Below, piece after piece: positions 20,630 to 31,399 of a stretch of 64,000 bases of DNA (its first letter is position 1; the number at the start of each line of letters is the position of its first letter). The stretch comes from Diphasiastrum complanatum. Taxonomy: Eukaryota; Streptophyta; Lycopodiopsida; Lycopodiales; Lycopodiaceae. Location of the stretch: contig CM055100.1 of NCBI GenBank assembly GCA_029204225.1, forward strand, positions 29,340,649 to 29,404,648, written 5' to 3'. The notes under the pieces were generated by a model. That model was not told the DNA's origin. It made no database searches and saw nothing but the letters and a program-made list of their open reading frames with translations. Both the position numbers and the translations under genes were made by a program.

Positions 20630-21612
20630 ATAAACAGAGTTTGATATACCTTTGTAGCACTTGTTGATGCTACATCTTCTTCTGTGATAACCTGAAAATC
20701 GTGCAATAAAGTTAAGTTGAAAATTATTTTCATATTTCATAATAGAAATATATAAAAAAATGTTCGTTATACCTTATGTTCTTTTATTTTAGGATGAGAC
20801 TCAAATAGATGTGCTATTGTAGGATTGACCATTTGTATTACAGAAGAAAATGTGATTGGTCCATTTGTCAATTTGTTCCCACATTGATCAATGTGACCAA
20901 AGTGTTTATCCATATCAGCTGCAATTGCGCAGATTGTGCACGAGTCATTTCATTCCAGTCATTGATTGGAATGTTGTATCCAAAATACAAATTTCTCACT
21001 GTGTAGTAGGATTTGTTTACATTTGATTCAAAATAACGAATCGTTGTAGAATTTGTGTACACTGTTTCGGGAATAGTGATTTAAATTTTTTTGAATAAAT
21101 GGATAAGAAATCCTGCAATAAAGTAATTGTAAGTAATTGTTTATACAATAAAGTAGAGGTATTGATTCTTAAAAAAAAAGGATATCAAAATACTAAATAT
21201 TCTTGTTTAATAGATAGTTACCTTCAATTGGTCGACCATTATTAGTACTTTGAAATTTATCCCATGCATTTTTTTTCTCATCGATAAGTAATGATAGCAA
21301 GTATCTTGTTCTATAACCGTTCATGTATTTCTCAGGTTCTATTCCACATATATTCATGAGGAACATTTGTTGTGTTGATGGATATGTCGTTGTTGTCATT
21401 GTTGCGGTGTTTACAGTTGTTGCTTCTTCTTTTAGTTTTTTGAATAGCTATTTTTTGTAAAATTATGGAAGTTATGATTTGTCAAGTTAGATAAGTTTTA
21501 TAATAAACATTTGATTAAAGAAAAAAAAATCTTTTGATTTAATCAACCTTGTTTAAATTCATGCAAATAAAATTTACAGATAAGGAGATAGTACCTCAAT
21601 TGTTGTCGACAT
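20630..21612 (-). pseudogene. Spliced gene of unknown function between helicase and nuclease
   Basis: Minus-strand exons can be drawn. The first starts at ATG 21612 (MSTTIE) before a GTACTATC donor. A second (about 21440-21212) reads LFKKLKEEATTVNTAT, TYPSTQQMFLMNICGIEPEK and RTRYLLSLLIDEKKNAWDKF, ending at a GGTAACTAT donor. A third (about 21112-20775, after TTATTGCAG) contains TTIRYFESNVNKSYYTVRNL, IPINDWNEMTRAQSAQLQLI and, after one-base shifts, FSSVIQMVNPTIAHLFESHP. A last small exon reads VITEEDVASTSATK after TTTTCAG. The third exon needs two frameshifts. I do not recognise a family. Its place between helicase and nuclease genes on the same strand suggests they belong to one element. Confidence 0.5.
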
Positions 21613-21689
21613 TTTGTGAATTGATGATCAGCTTATTCTGCAAAAATGATTTTTGGATTATATCCATCAAGAACATTGTGTGTATTCTG

Positions 21690-23248
21690 GAAGTGGAATA
21701 GGTTGAAAATGTAACGGAGTAATTTCATTTATGATGAAAATATCTTTCCTTTTTGTTACTCTTGAGAGCATGACATATGTTAATGCAGGGCAGAAGTTTT
21801 TTTTTTATGTTTAAGATTGTTGTATTTTTTATTGTCATCCCTTGGGATTAGTGAGTTGTCATTGCATATGCTACAGTGAGAGGAAATGTTGACTTGTAGT
21901 AGAGATGTGTATTGTATCTTATTTTTGCAAAATTTGACCTAGTCACAAGAATGTGTGTATTCATATTTTCAATTTCCACTAATTGTTCTTTGAAAATTAG
22001 ATCCATAATTGTTCTTATAGCTCCATTTATAGCTCCTTTAGTTATATCCATTTTGAAAAGTAGCATCACCTTTGCACCAATGGCTAATTTTGGTATTTGA
22101 TGGAATTTTTCTTCCATGAACCAACTTTGCATTTCGGGCACGTGTGATGCATTACTTTTTATTGTGGTTGTGATTATTTGAGAGGTATCATAAAGTTTTT
22201 CTAGCGCATATTCATTGAATTTTATAACATCTTCACGATGTGTACAAATGATTGAAATATTGTCATCTATCATCTCAAAAGCTTGTCTCTAGGTTATTAT
22301 TCTATCATAAAACACATTATGTATTTCATTCATTGTTGGTTGTCTACTTCGTATGATGTTCAAAAATTCTAAATATATATGTCTCACTGAATATGTGAAA
22401 TTGAAATGCGTTGCCATTTTCCAATATGGAGAAGAACATATATGAGATGGCCAACAAAAGGATTCTTGTCTATGTTGACATATTGCAGGTAATTGTGCAT
22501 GGTCTCCAACTAGTAATAGAATGAGATTTTTGAAAGGGTTATTTTGAGGATTGTTCTTCACTTGATTTATTTGATGCACAACCAATTGCAAGTGTGGGAT
22601 GTCATCATCGACATCTCATCAATTATGATAAGTTTAGCATCGGCTATCAATTTATAGCGGAAGTCTATAGGACTTAAATTTTGAACACAAAGATTCTTTA
22701 TAGGAATGGAGAATAGATTGTGCACACTCATTGTAGTTTTGCTAAGTCTTGCTGCTGCAGCTCCAGTTGTTGCTGATAGCAACACATTTCTATCCATGCA
22801 ACAAAATTTATATGCTAGATATTTTATAAACATTGTTTTTCCGCTACCAGGAGTTCCTAAAATGATGAAAATTCCGGATGTTTTTATTGTCAACATGTTA
22901 TAGACATGTGTTTGTTCTTGTGTCAAGTTAGATGTTTTTAAATGTTCAAATTCGTGCTCCAATTGTAAAGTTTGAATGGTATCAGAATCCAAAACTAAAG
23001 GTTTCATGTGATCTTCATCATTTGTCAATATTTCACCTTCAAGTGTTTTTTTTTTGGAGCAATTTGTTTACAATTTGTTGTCTTTGTTCATGATCAATTA
23101 ATTGTCTGTTTGTATATTCAACTATATAATTTCTTATGTGTTCTTCAAAATTGATAATATTTCTCAAGACACATTCAACAAAATATGATTGTTGAGTGTT
23201 GGTTTCATGTATAAGTTCTTTTTCATTTCGAAAGTGAATTTTTTTCAA
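21690..23248 (-). pseudogene. Pif1-like SF1B DNA helicase, decayed
   Basis: Minus-strand frames give the helicase motifs in order: LTQEQTHVYNML (Q-motif region), Walker A GTPGSGKTMFIK near 22840, SATTGAAAARLSKTTMSVH (motif Ia), Walker B IIIDEMSMM near 22610, LLLVGDHAQLPAI (motif III), FTYSVRH (motif IV), VMLLFKMD, and AYAMTTH then SQGMTIKN and ALTYVMLSRVTKRKD (motifs V/VI). Breaks: a frameshift in an A-run near 23045, one near 22600, a TAG at 22289-22291 and a TAA inside TH-SQG near 21850. The ATTGAAA motif Ia with VH differs from the Helitron helicase form, and no HUH Rep domain lies upstream. Pif1-type helicases unwind DNA 5' to 3' and are often carried by large mobile elements and giant viruses. 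Confidence 0.82.
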
Positions 23249-23254
23249 AAGGAT

Positions 23255-24151
23255 ATTGAAGAAAAACCTTCTATTTGATGAGCTAGAGGAGGGTTGGTCG
23301 AGCGATGGCGACTATTCCAAGCCAAGTCCACTATGATATACTTGGGGTGAAGGTCTATCAGTGTTTATGCTCACCTACAACCTGTTGTTACCATTAACAG
23401 TTTAATACGTGAAGATCATGATCACATTTCTTAACATATGCAACATTGTGATGCAGTCGCTACCTCGGAAATTCCCAGTACTCACCGGAGGAGGGTAGGT
23501 CGAGATTGAATAGAGAATCTGCTGCAGTTTCCGATCGTTCGGAATTTTATTTGAACAGACAACATGCCTGATAGAGGAGATCGCAAGCTTTAGTCTGAGG
23601 GCTCATCAGGTAATAGTACTTCATCACTAATGAGCCATTGGTGTCCGAACCTAGCAATCGTTTTCTCTTGCTTGGAGAGGAAATAATTCAATCGCATCCT
23701 GAGATGTTATCTCAAGTTGTTTGGTGTTTGCGCGCACGAGAGAGAGAGAGAGAGAGAGAGAGAGTTCATACCAAAAGGTGACTCACAGCGACATGTATGT
23801 AAGAAGTGTAAGAAAGATGTCAAGTGTGCATGGTCATGTTCAGCAGAGCTTGATGAGAGTGATGACCTTGAAGCTATTCCATCACAACGTTCTAGTTCAT
23901 ACAAAGTGCGAACAGAGAGTGTCCTATACTGCATGCATTGTGAATGTATAGTAATTGCTTGTCATGAATCTATGGAAAACTTGAGCAATCTCATCCGCGC
24001 CTGCACTAATAACTTCTTCAACCTGATTATTTACGTAGGCAAGAGTAAGAGCAAGCAACCATCTCCGTCCGCTGCCCTTAAATTTTCCATGAACGTTACC
24101 GCACATGAGATATAGCTATGGCAGAGGCACGGAGGGAGGCTCATAGCTTAT

Positions 24152-24201
<50 letters not shown>

Positions 24202-24300
24202 CGGAAGGCTAAGGTATTACGAAAGCTAATAACGAAAGCTATTTTTCTGTTTGTCCCAACAATCAAACATTTTCTTAATTCTATCTATATTTGTAGCAGA
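23255..24300 (+). other. Possible 5' exons of the coiled-coil pseudogene, with (GA)n repeats
   Basis: Two short plus-strand frames look protein-like: EEGWSSDGDYSKPSPL near 23290-23335, and after a GTGATGCAG acceptor YLGNSQYSPEEGRSRLNRES near 23463-23560. Their Ser/Glu composition fits an N-terminal region, but they do not join to each other in frame. A 132-codon frame at 23717-24115 begins inside a GA repeat and includes HVCKKCKKDVKCAW; I do not recognise it. Pure (GA)n arrays lie at 23739-23765 and 24153-24198. Confidence 0.3.
24153..24198. repeat. (GA)n microsatellite
   Basis: About 23 perfect GA units. It lies just upstream of the first recognisable exon of the coiled-coil pseudogene. Confidence 0.95.
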
Positions 24301-26617
24301 TCTGGAGCTGGATTGCTGCAAAATGACATTGAACAAGCAGTGGCTAACCTAAAGACTGAAAGAGAGATAGGTGAATCATCTGCTTTTGCAGCTGCAAGCT
24401 TGCAAAAGGCTTTAGATGAGAGTCAGATGAATGCCTGTCGTGTTCCTCAGAAGAATGAAACCCTCACAAATGAAGTGGAAAAGTTGACTGCCTTAATAGG
24501 TGAGCTGAACGCTGAGCTTAAGGTACAAAAAGAAAGTGAAAAATTCTTGGAAGCGTACAGTAACAGGTTGCAGAACGATTTAGAAAAGGCATATTCTAAC
24601 CTGGAAATTGAGAAGAATAGATTGCAATCCTTATTGCAGGAGAAAGACGCTTTGGAATCAGATCTAATAAACACTAAACTGAAAGCAGATTTCTTCGTCA
24701 AAGAGCAGGAATCAATCTTGCAAGAAAAGGAAGTGGCATACAATATTCTTTGTGACATGGATATTAAGATAGAGACGTAGAAGCAAAGGCAAATGGATCT
24801 AGAAACAGTGAACGAAACTCTTCTAGAAGACCTAAAGCTAGCAAACTATGAGCTAGATAGAGAGAAGAAACAAGCTCAGTCTACTGCGATTGCTATCGAG
24901 GTCTTGGAGAAAGAGTTGATTGAAAACAAACTCAAGTTTAAGTCAGTTATTGAAGAAAATAAAGCCATCAAAAGAGATTTAGATACTGCAAGCAGTATGA
25001 TTAGTCGGCTGGGAGATAAGTTTGAGATGCAAAAAACAAATCAGCAAAGTTTGGAAGAAGCTAACAAAAAGCTCCAAATTGACCTTGCTTTAGCTCAGAA
25101 AGAAACTTTAGCTAGGAAAAGCAAACTACTAGAAGTTATCACTGTTCTTGAAAAGAGCCAAGAGACTAGCAGGGAACTTAGAGCACAAATGGAAATCCTG
25201 CACAAAAGGCTACTTAATGAAGATGAAGATCAGCATTCAATCTGTTGGTTATATGAGAAGATAGATCCTATTGCAGCATTGCCTCGAGACATAGGTTTTT
25301 TTCAAAGACGAACAGATTGCAATGGCAAAGTATTGTCCGTGGTTGCTAGGAAGATTAAAACAATAGAGCAACTTAATGAGGAACTAGACAGGCTAAAATC
25401 CTTATTGTGAAAGCAAGAACAATGAGATCGAAAGGAGTGCTTTGGTGCTTGTGACACCATGAACAAGAAGGCAAAGATGAATCACAGGGGACAATTACAA
25501 GATCATCTGCAAGGTGAGGAAGATGACGATGAAGCTCAAAAAACAGAGCCGGTAATTAGCCCAGAGTAATATAACCACTACCTGGAACTATGTGATTCCT
25601 TACTCAGGTACAATCCTCATTCAACTTGAACACTTCTTATATTGCCTCGTAATTCTCTCTTTACTATTCTGTGAAACTGAAATACTCCCTGCAGATCTCT
25701 GCTGGTATACAAATCTAAATCACGGAATGTTGTCAACCGTTTATTTTTCACATTAAAGTTGGTTGTTCAAACAAAAATTCATAATAATGGCAATGGTCTT
25801 AACAGCCTATGATTACTGGGTTCTGCTGTGGCTATGCAGAGATGAATATATTCTCCTGAAAGTCATACTGCATGGATTGTTGCACAAAAAATCATTACGT
25901 TTACTTTTTGTAAACCTCAACCTCTATATTCTCGTTTTGCAGAAAGAACATCAGACTCGAAAGGCAACTGGATAACTTACAAAGGTACATCATAATCTGA
26001 ACTTTATATTCTAAGTCAGACTTTCTGATTGATTGTTGGGAAGGATATGGCTCTCTGATCTGTTGAAAATAGGAATCTTGAAGAGACCCTAAATAAACCT
26101 TAAACCGTTAAGAAAGTAAACATTATAAATCTTCAGCATGCGTCGCTGAAGTTCTTTTCTTTGCAATCATGCAGACATCCAGTCAACTAGTATATATGTT
26201 GAACAACTTAGTATCTTCACAAATCTTGGTTCTAGTTGTCACTTGGAGCTTTTTGTACTTGAAAGAGATTGCCTTAATGTGATGGAATTCTTGTAGGCCA
26301 AATCTGGAATACGTTTATCTTGTTTGCCTAAATGTTAAAGCTATGAATCGTGTTGCGGGAAAAACCAAATTTTGATGCAACAAATGGAAGAGTTACAGCA
26401 GAGTCCACAAGTAGTTACTTCTAGGATCTATAAACAATCTTTCAAAGGTGCCAAGTATAGCGCCTCAAATGAAACTGCAAGTCCCGAAAAGGATTCCAGA
26501 AATGCAATCAGAAAACACGTTAGTAACACTCTTCAATCAAGATCATCAACTCCTATCACTGATCTTTCAAAGGTGAAGACATCTTGGAAAGCTGGGCATC
26601 CCACACGTTTATTGTGA
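24300..26617 (+). pseudogene. Decayed intron-containing gene for a long coiled-coil protein
   Basis: After a TTTGTAGCAG acceptor, one frame of about 366 codons runs from 24302 to 25410 with a single internal TAG at 24778. It is Glu/Lys/Leu-rich with heptad spacing throughout (for example LNAELKVQKESEKFLEAYSN, LLQEKDALESDLINTKLKAD, KLQIDLALAQKETLARKSKL). TGA stops lie at 25408 and 25423, and the frame resumes with HRGQLQDHLQGEEDDDEAQK. Small exons follow with splice sites kept: 25942-25979 (KNIRLERQLDNLQ), about 26073 (NLEETLNKP), and 26345-26617, containing QILMQQMEELQQ and ending KTSWKAGHPTRLL. Because introns remain, this is a DNA-level duplicate and not a retrocopy. It resembles plant kinesin-tail or filament-like coiled-coil proteins, but I cannot choose. 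Confidence 0.6.
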
Positions 26618-26767
26618 GAGGAAGCCTTTGCATGTGATTCAAATACCAAAGCGGAGACAATCGAATGATGAAAATGAAAATCATGAAATCTCTCTATAAC
26701 TGAAAACAATTTCTATTTTGATGCATATATAGAACGCGTGAGTTTGAGATATGACGAACGCACGACT

Positions 26768-26967
26768 TGAGAGAGAGAGAGAGAGACAAAGATATGTACC
26801 TTATAATAGAATAGATGAAGCCTCGAACCTCTCCTATTTGCCAGATCCTCACCAACTTATAACCGATGCATTTACCTGATTCTCATTATCATACAAGTGA
26901 TGCACCCCGATACTCACCATCAACACAAAACACCCCGATCTTCACTCAAGCGCTAGAGATACAGCTC

Positions 26968-27013
<46 letters not shown>

Positions 27014-27042
27014 GAATGGGTGAGTGTGTGACAAAGATATTG

Positions 27043-27076
<34 letters not shown>

Positions 27077-27230
27077 ACCGTAGACACGGGTGTGCGACAT
27101 TTGAATAGACACGCCCGATGGAAAATATGAGAGAGAGAGAGAGAGACGCGATGGAAAATATGAGAGAGAGAGAGAGACGCGAGAGAGGGACCCTAGACAC
27201 ATCCAATGGAAAATATGAGAGAGAGACCCT
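26768..27230. repeat. (GA)n arrays and a GATGGAAAATATGAGAGA minisatellite
   Basis: GA runs lie at 26770-26787, 26970-27009, 27046-27074 and shorter ones to 27226. From 27117 a unit of GATGGAAAATATGAGAGAGA plus ACGC or ACCCTAGAC repeats about four times, so the array is a composite minisatellite. Reading frames here on either strand are repeat-derived (Ser-Leu or Arg-Glu dipeptides) and are not genes. Confidence 0.9.
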
Positions 27231-27249
27231 AGACGACGTGTAGACGGTT

Positions 27250-28080
27250 GCCACATCTAAGACCCTACACCCATGGAAAATGCCACGTTATCATTAAAAA
27301 TTAATGATGTGAAATTTTCTATTTTTTATTTTTTACATGATGACGAGGAATTTTCTCCTTACAAAGAACTTTAAAATGGGTATTAGCTGGCCTTATAAAA
27401 AAGCTACTAGATCTTAGCTCCTCTCATGCGCCCCATTCCTATATGATGCCCTTGAGATAGGCAATGTACTTGACTATTTGAATAATAGAATTGCTCAAGT
27501 CTGATGTCTTGGAATTCAATAATCCAATTTGTTCCTTGTAGCCCTCTCCTGCAAGACCAGCTACCATGTTTGGACTCTACAAGATTTGTTCGTGGTGTTT
27601 CAATGCTATCAGTTCCACCAAGCACCTATCAAACAACAAGAATAATGTCACCAACTCTCAAAAAAATCAATGCCAAGTCACGTATTTGAAATCAGGCAGC
27701 ACAATCAACCAACTTACAATGAACAACTACTACATCATCCAATCTCCCCATTGAGCCACCCAATGACAGCCAAATTTGCAAAGTTGGAATCTCATCTACA
27801 ATTGCATGCCCATCATGCCATCAACAAATCAAATGTTCTCTCTCTTTCTCTACCAACTTTTTGATTGCGGCCAAGCTCCATCTTCTACATAAAAGCTTCT
27901 GCTCTTGTACAATCATCACTGATGCTCGAATCATGAAAGAAAGGTTCCAAATCTACGTGCTTGGACTTCTCATATTTGATACCTCTAGAAGAACCGGCCT
28001 CAGAAGTAGAAGAAAAAGCAATATCAGAATCATCAACAATATTTAACAAGAGATTAAAAGAAAAATAGATTGAAACTCCA
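27250..28080 (-). pseudogene. Probable copia linker debris
   Basis: On the minus strand 28046-27860 reads DSDIAFSSTSEAGSSRGI, YEKSKHVDLEPFFHDSSISD and similar acidic/Ser-rich sequence, which would fit the copia integrase-RT linker, since an integrase fragment lies upstream on the same strand at 28.56-28.76 kb. Bases 27250-27850 contain no clear motif. Confidence 0.35.
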
Positions 28081-28554
28081 AAAACCTACACTTCTTGTTG
28101 TGTAGTTGGCAGGTTTCTACAGATTTGAAATCATCATGCAACTTGGTGAACATTTTGTCAAGCTTGGATTTATATTTAGTCTTATCAATGTTCATCGAGT
28201 CTTGATAATGAACCATGTCTTTATTTTGAGATCTGTATAAGGGAAGACTTAGGAGGGACTTGAATCTAAGATAAATTCTAGAAAAAGCCTCGACACCAAG
28301 TCCCTCTGTGATAGAAGGTAGAACAAAAAGAAATTGAGCAAAAATGACTTAAAATAGTCAATGTTATCAGTGATTTCGAATTCATTAAAAAAAGATAAAA
28401 GACTAGACTCAAAGTCAGACATTGCTCTGAGAATAGGTAGAAAAAAAAGGTTGAAAAAACATAAAAAAATTACCAAATATCGATTTCAAGCAATCGAACA
28501 CTCCAAGGTGCTTCAAACTCGGCTTGTAGCCATAGTAGGCTTCGAATGGAGTCT

Positions 28555-28765
28555 TTGAGTAGACTACTTTTGTGTTTGAATAGTTTTGTAGATAGCAAGC
28601 TGTAGAAATTGTTTCAGTCCAAAATTTCTTGGGTAGCTAAGCATTCAATAGCATTGTTTGTGGTACATCTAGCATTGTTCGTGGTACATCTAGCAATGTT
28701 CGGTTCTTTCTTTCGACTACTCCATTCTGCTATGGGGTGTAGCTAGTGGTGAATTGTTGATGTAT
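28555..28765 (-). pseudogene. Copia integrase C-terminal fragment, minus strand
   Basis: The minus strand encodes QFTTSYTP, then (after a stop) QNGVVERKNRTLLDVPRTML and LPKKFWTETISTACYLQN. This is the NGVxERKNRTL motif that ends the copia integrase core. A 24-bp stretch (GTGGTACATCTAGCA) is duplicated in tandem inside it near 28660-28690. Confidence 0.8.
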
Positions 28766-28814
28766 GTCGCATGAAGATAGATAGTCGTGTTAAAATTGTC
28801 AAATTCTAGCTTTT

Positions 28815-29265
28815 GATCTATGATTATTTGTACATAACTTGATCCCACATGTGTGGAGCCTGTTTCCACATGTGGATGGTAGTCCTAAATGCATTTATTT
28901 TTAATTAGATAGAAAAACTTTTGATTGACACAATTATGAACTAGTAAAAAGCTAGTCAAGTAGGAAATTGCCATTTAGCACCATTTTACTAGTTGATCAA
29001 GCATTCTCATGTGAATAATGAAAGATTCTCATGTGTGAGAGGTTGTTCCCGCGTGTGTACATATCTGAAAAATATTAGTAGCTTATCATAGGATTTGATT
29101 TTGTAGTTCCTAAAAGTTAGGGAAATTAACTCAAATCAAGGAAAATCGTGGTGAGGCAATGGCATCAATCTAGGTGCTTATCTAGCATTGATTGGTGGAT
29201 CTGAAGTGATGTGGCATTTCCCACACATGTCAGGCCTGCTGAGTCAGTATATCAGGTGATTTCTT
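28815..29265 (+). repeat. Left arm of a ~430-bp inverted repeat (LTR-like)
   Basis: Reading this arm in reverse complement gives the sequence at 30050-30475 with scattered mismatches; for example CTCATGTGAATAATGAAAG here matches CTTTCATTATTCACATGAG there, and TACTAGTTGATCAAGCATTC matches GAATGCTTGATCAACTAGTA. The arms carry several CACATGTG/CACGTG palindromes. Between them lies a copia integrase fragment, so the arms look like two LTRs in opposite orientation. Confidence 0.85.
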
Positions 29266-29289
29266 TGTAAATTTCAAATCTCTTGGGGA

Positions 29290-29945
29290 AAAGCAACTTA
29301 ATACTAGCATCAAAGTGCTAAGATGTGATAATGGAGGAGAGTACATCTCCAATAGCATGAGAGATTTTTGTGAGGCTAATGGCATTAAGAGAGAATTCAC
29401 ATGTACTTACACCCCCCAACAAAATGGGGTGGCCGAGAGAAAGAATAGATCTTTATGTAAATGTGCTAAGGCATTAAAATTAGATGCCTCTCTATCTATT
29501 TCATTTTGGAGAGAAGCCATTACTTGTGCCAATTGTTTATGTAATAGGCTTCCTAATAGTGCCATTGGTGGACTGGCACCCTTTGAAACTTTGTATGGCA
29601 AAAAGCCAAATCTCATTTAAAGGCATTTTTGTTGGCTATAGTGAATGTAACAAGGGATATAGGATATATAATCCTACCTCTAGAAAAATTAAAGTAAGTA
29701 GAGATGTTCTCTTTTATGAATCTCACAATGCCAAAGTGAATGAGAGCTCATCTAACTCTAATGTTGTCAAAGATCTTGCAAAGGCCGAGGAGGAGCTTCA
29801 AGATGATAAAGACTTTGAGGGTCTATTTCAAGATCCGAGAAGGCCAAGAAGATCTGCAAGGCACAAGGCCGAGCCATCAAGGCTCACCTATATTGAGAAG
29901 GGCAAGCAAAGGGAAGATTCTCATCTTATCACAATACAAATCTAG
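29290..29945 (+). pseudogene. Copia integrase and linker fragment, plus strand
   Basis: The frame begins LRCDNGGEYISNSMRDFCEA, then [40 protein letters not shown] and GGLAPFETLYGKKPN. After a frameshift near 29615 it continues ISFKGIFVGYSECNKGYRIY, IKVSRDVLFYES, and an acidic linker with RRPRRSARHKAEPSRLTYIE. Catalytic Asp and Glu of the second half of the DDE core are in CDNGGEY and PQQNGVAER. It stops at about 29945 at the border of the inverted repeat. Confidence 0.92.
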
Positions 29946-30049
29946 AAACAACATGGATTTGCCTCAAAATCAAGATCTCTCATCAAATTTGATATTCACA
30001 ATGAGGATCTATATATAGATCAAGCACATTTCGATCTGATATGTTGACT

Positions 30050-30475
30050 CAACAGGCTTGACACGTGTGGGAAATGTCAGATCACGTCAGATCCACCAAT
30101 CAATGCTAGATAAGCACCCACCTTTTTTATTCATATATTGATGCCATTGCCTCACCATGATTTTCCTTGATTTGAGATAATTTTTCTAACTTTTAGAAAC
30201 TTCCAAAATCAACTCCTATGATAAGCTATTGATATTTTCCAGATATGTACACACATGGGAACAACAACTCACACATGGGAATCTTTCATTATTCACATGA
30301 GAATGCTTGATCAACTAGTAAAATGGTGCCAAATGGCAATTTCCTACTTGACTAGCTTTTCACTAGTTCATACTTGTGTCAATCAAGATTTTTTCTAAAA
30401 TAAATGCATTTAAGACTACCATCTACACGTGGGAACAGGCTCCACACATGTGGCATCAAGTTATGTACAAATAAT
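30050..30475 (-). repeat. Right arm of the ~430-bp inverted repeat (LTR-like)
   Basis: Complement of the arm at 28815-29265. It contains CACACATGGGAATCTTTCA, CACATGAGAATGCTTGATC and CACACATGTGGCATCAAG. The arms are similar but not identical, so they would form a long stem with bulges if transcribed together. Confidence 0.85.
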
Positions 30476-30579
30476 TGTGAAGAATAAAAAGCTATCCAAC
30501 TTGTCTATAGGGGTTGATGAGGAAAATCATCTTGCTTGTGCACTTACAAGTTGTAAATATCATTTTCTAGCATGTACAA

Positions 30580-31330
30580 ACTCGAGCTACATGACATGCA
30601 CAATGTCTAGATGGTCATATTCACTTTGTTCCATTGTATATATCAAAGGTATGTGAATTGAGCACATGACCTTATAGATTAGGGCAAGTTTGAGTTAGGT
30701 GGATCTAAATTTGATGACATGCATAAAACTAGATGACATGCAAAATCAGTTAGTGTGCATGCATGCAACATGCAAGTCAGTATACATGTTCTACACATGT
30801 CTAAGTCATCTAGGAAAATCACATGCAAGACATGCAAACACTATTGGACACATGCATGTAGTTTTGTAGGTTCATAGTTGAGAATTTGACATTTGGACAA
30901 AGTAGGTAGGATTTAGGTGCAACTTCAGCATACAAGCTGTTAGATGTCAACATGGTAGTAGTTTACACTTGATTAGGTGTAGGGAATGCATTGAATGCAA
31001 GGAATACCACGAATTTTGGCTCTCCTATATATGTACATATCATTCTTATTCATATCTAATGATGAATCAAGTTTTGGTAATGTCATAATGTCAAAATTGG
31101 ATCTCATGCTATTTTGTTTGTTTTGATATTCTCTCTCTAACTCAAGTAGAAGGCATTCTTCATACATTATTTTGGTTATGTATTCTCTCTATTTGTGAGG
31201 AATTAGTTTTGCTTTGATCTCTAGCATTCTAGATTGTGCTCTAGTCTCAGATTTGTTGATAGATTGTAGGATTGCTCTACAGGTGATCTGTGTGCCACCA
31301 CAAAGCATGGTCAAGATCATTCACATCGAC
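30580..31330 (+). mobile_element. LTR fragment related to the 4.1-4.8 kb LTR
   Basis: Shares with the LTR at 4.1-4.8 kb the blocks GTGAATTGAGCACAT, a CATGCATGCAACATGCAA run, TCTACACATGTCTA and the later TTCTCTCTCTA pair (31127-31138 and 31180-31192). No primer-binding site follows; gypsy sequence on the other strand begins near 31400. Confidence 0.5.
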
Positions 31331-31399
31331 TTTAGAAAGTACTTGTTGCCAATACTTTCCAAAAATGGATCGGGCTCAAAAAATCCTTGGAGAGACTAA

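Noticed and set aside
20231-23248. Helitron
   Set aside because: A Pif1-type helicase is present, but there is no HUH Rep domain, no CTRRT end with hairpin, and the motif Ia (ATTGAAA) is unlike Helitron helicases. A truncated variant cannot be fully excluded.
23717-24115. 132-codon frame with CKKCKKDVKC as a zinc-binding protein
   Set aside because: It starts inside a GA repeat and has no recognisable family; the cysteine spacing is not that of a known finger.
26942-27256. Long Ser-Leu frames on the minus strand
   Set aside because: They are read-through of (GA)n/(CT)n arrays, open in several frames at once.
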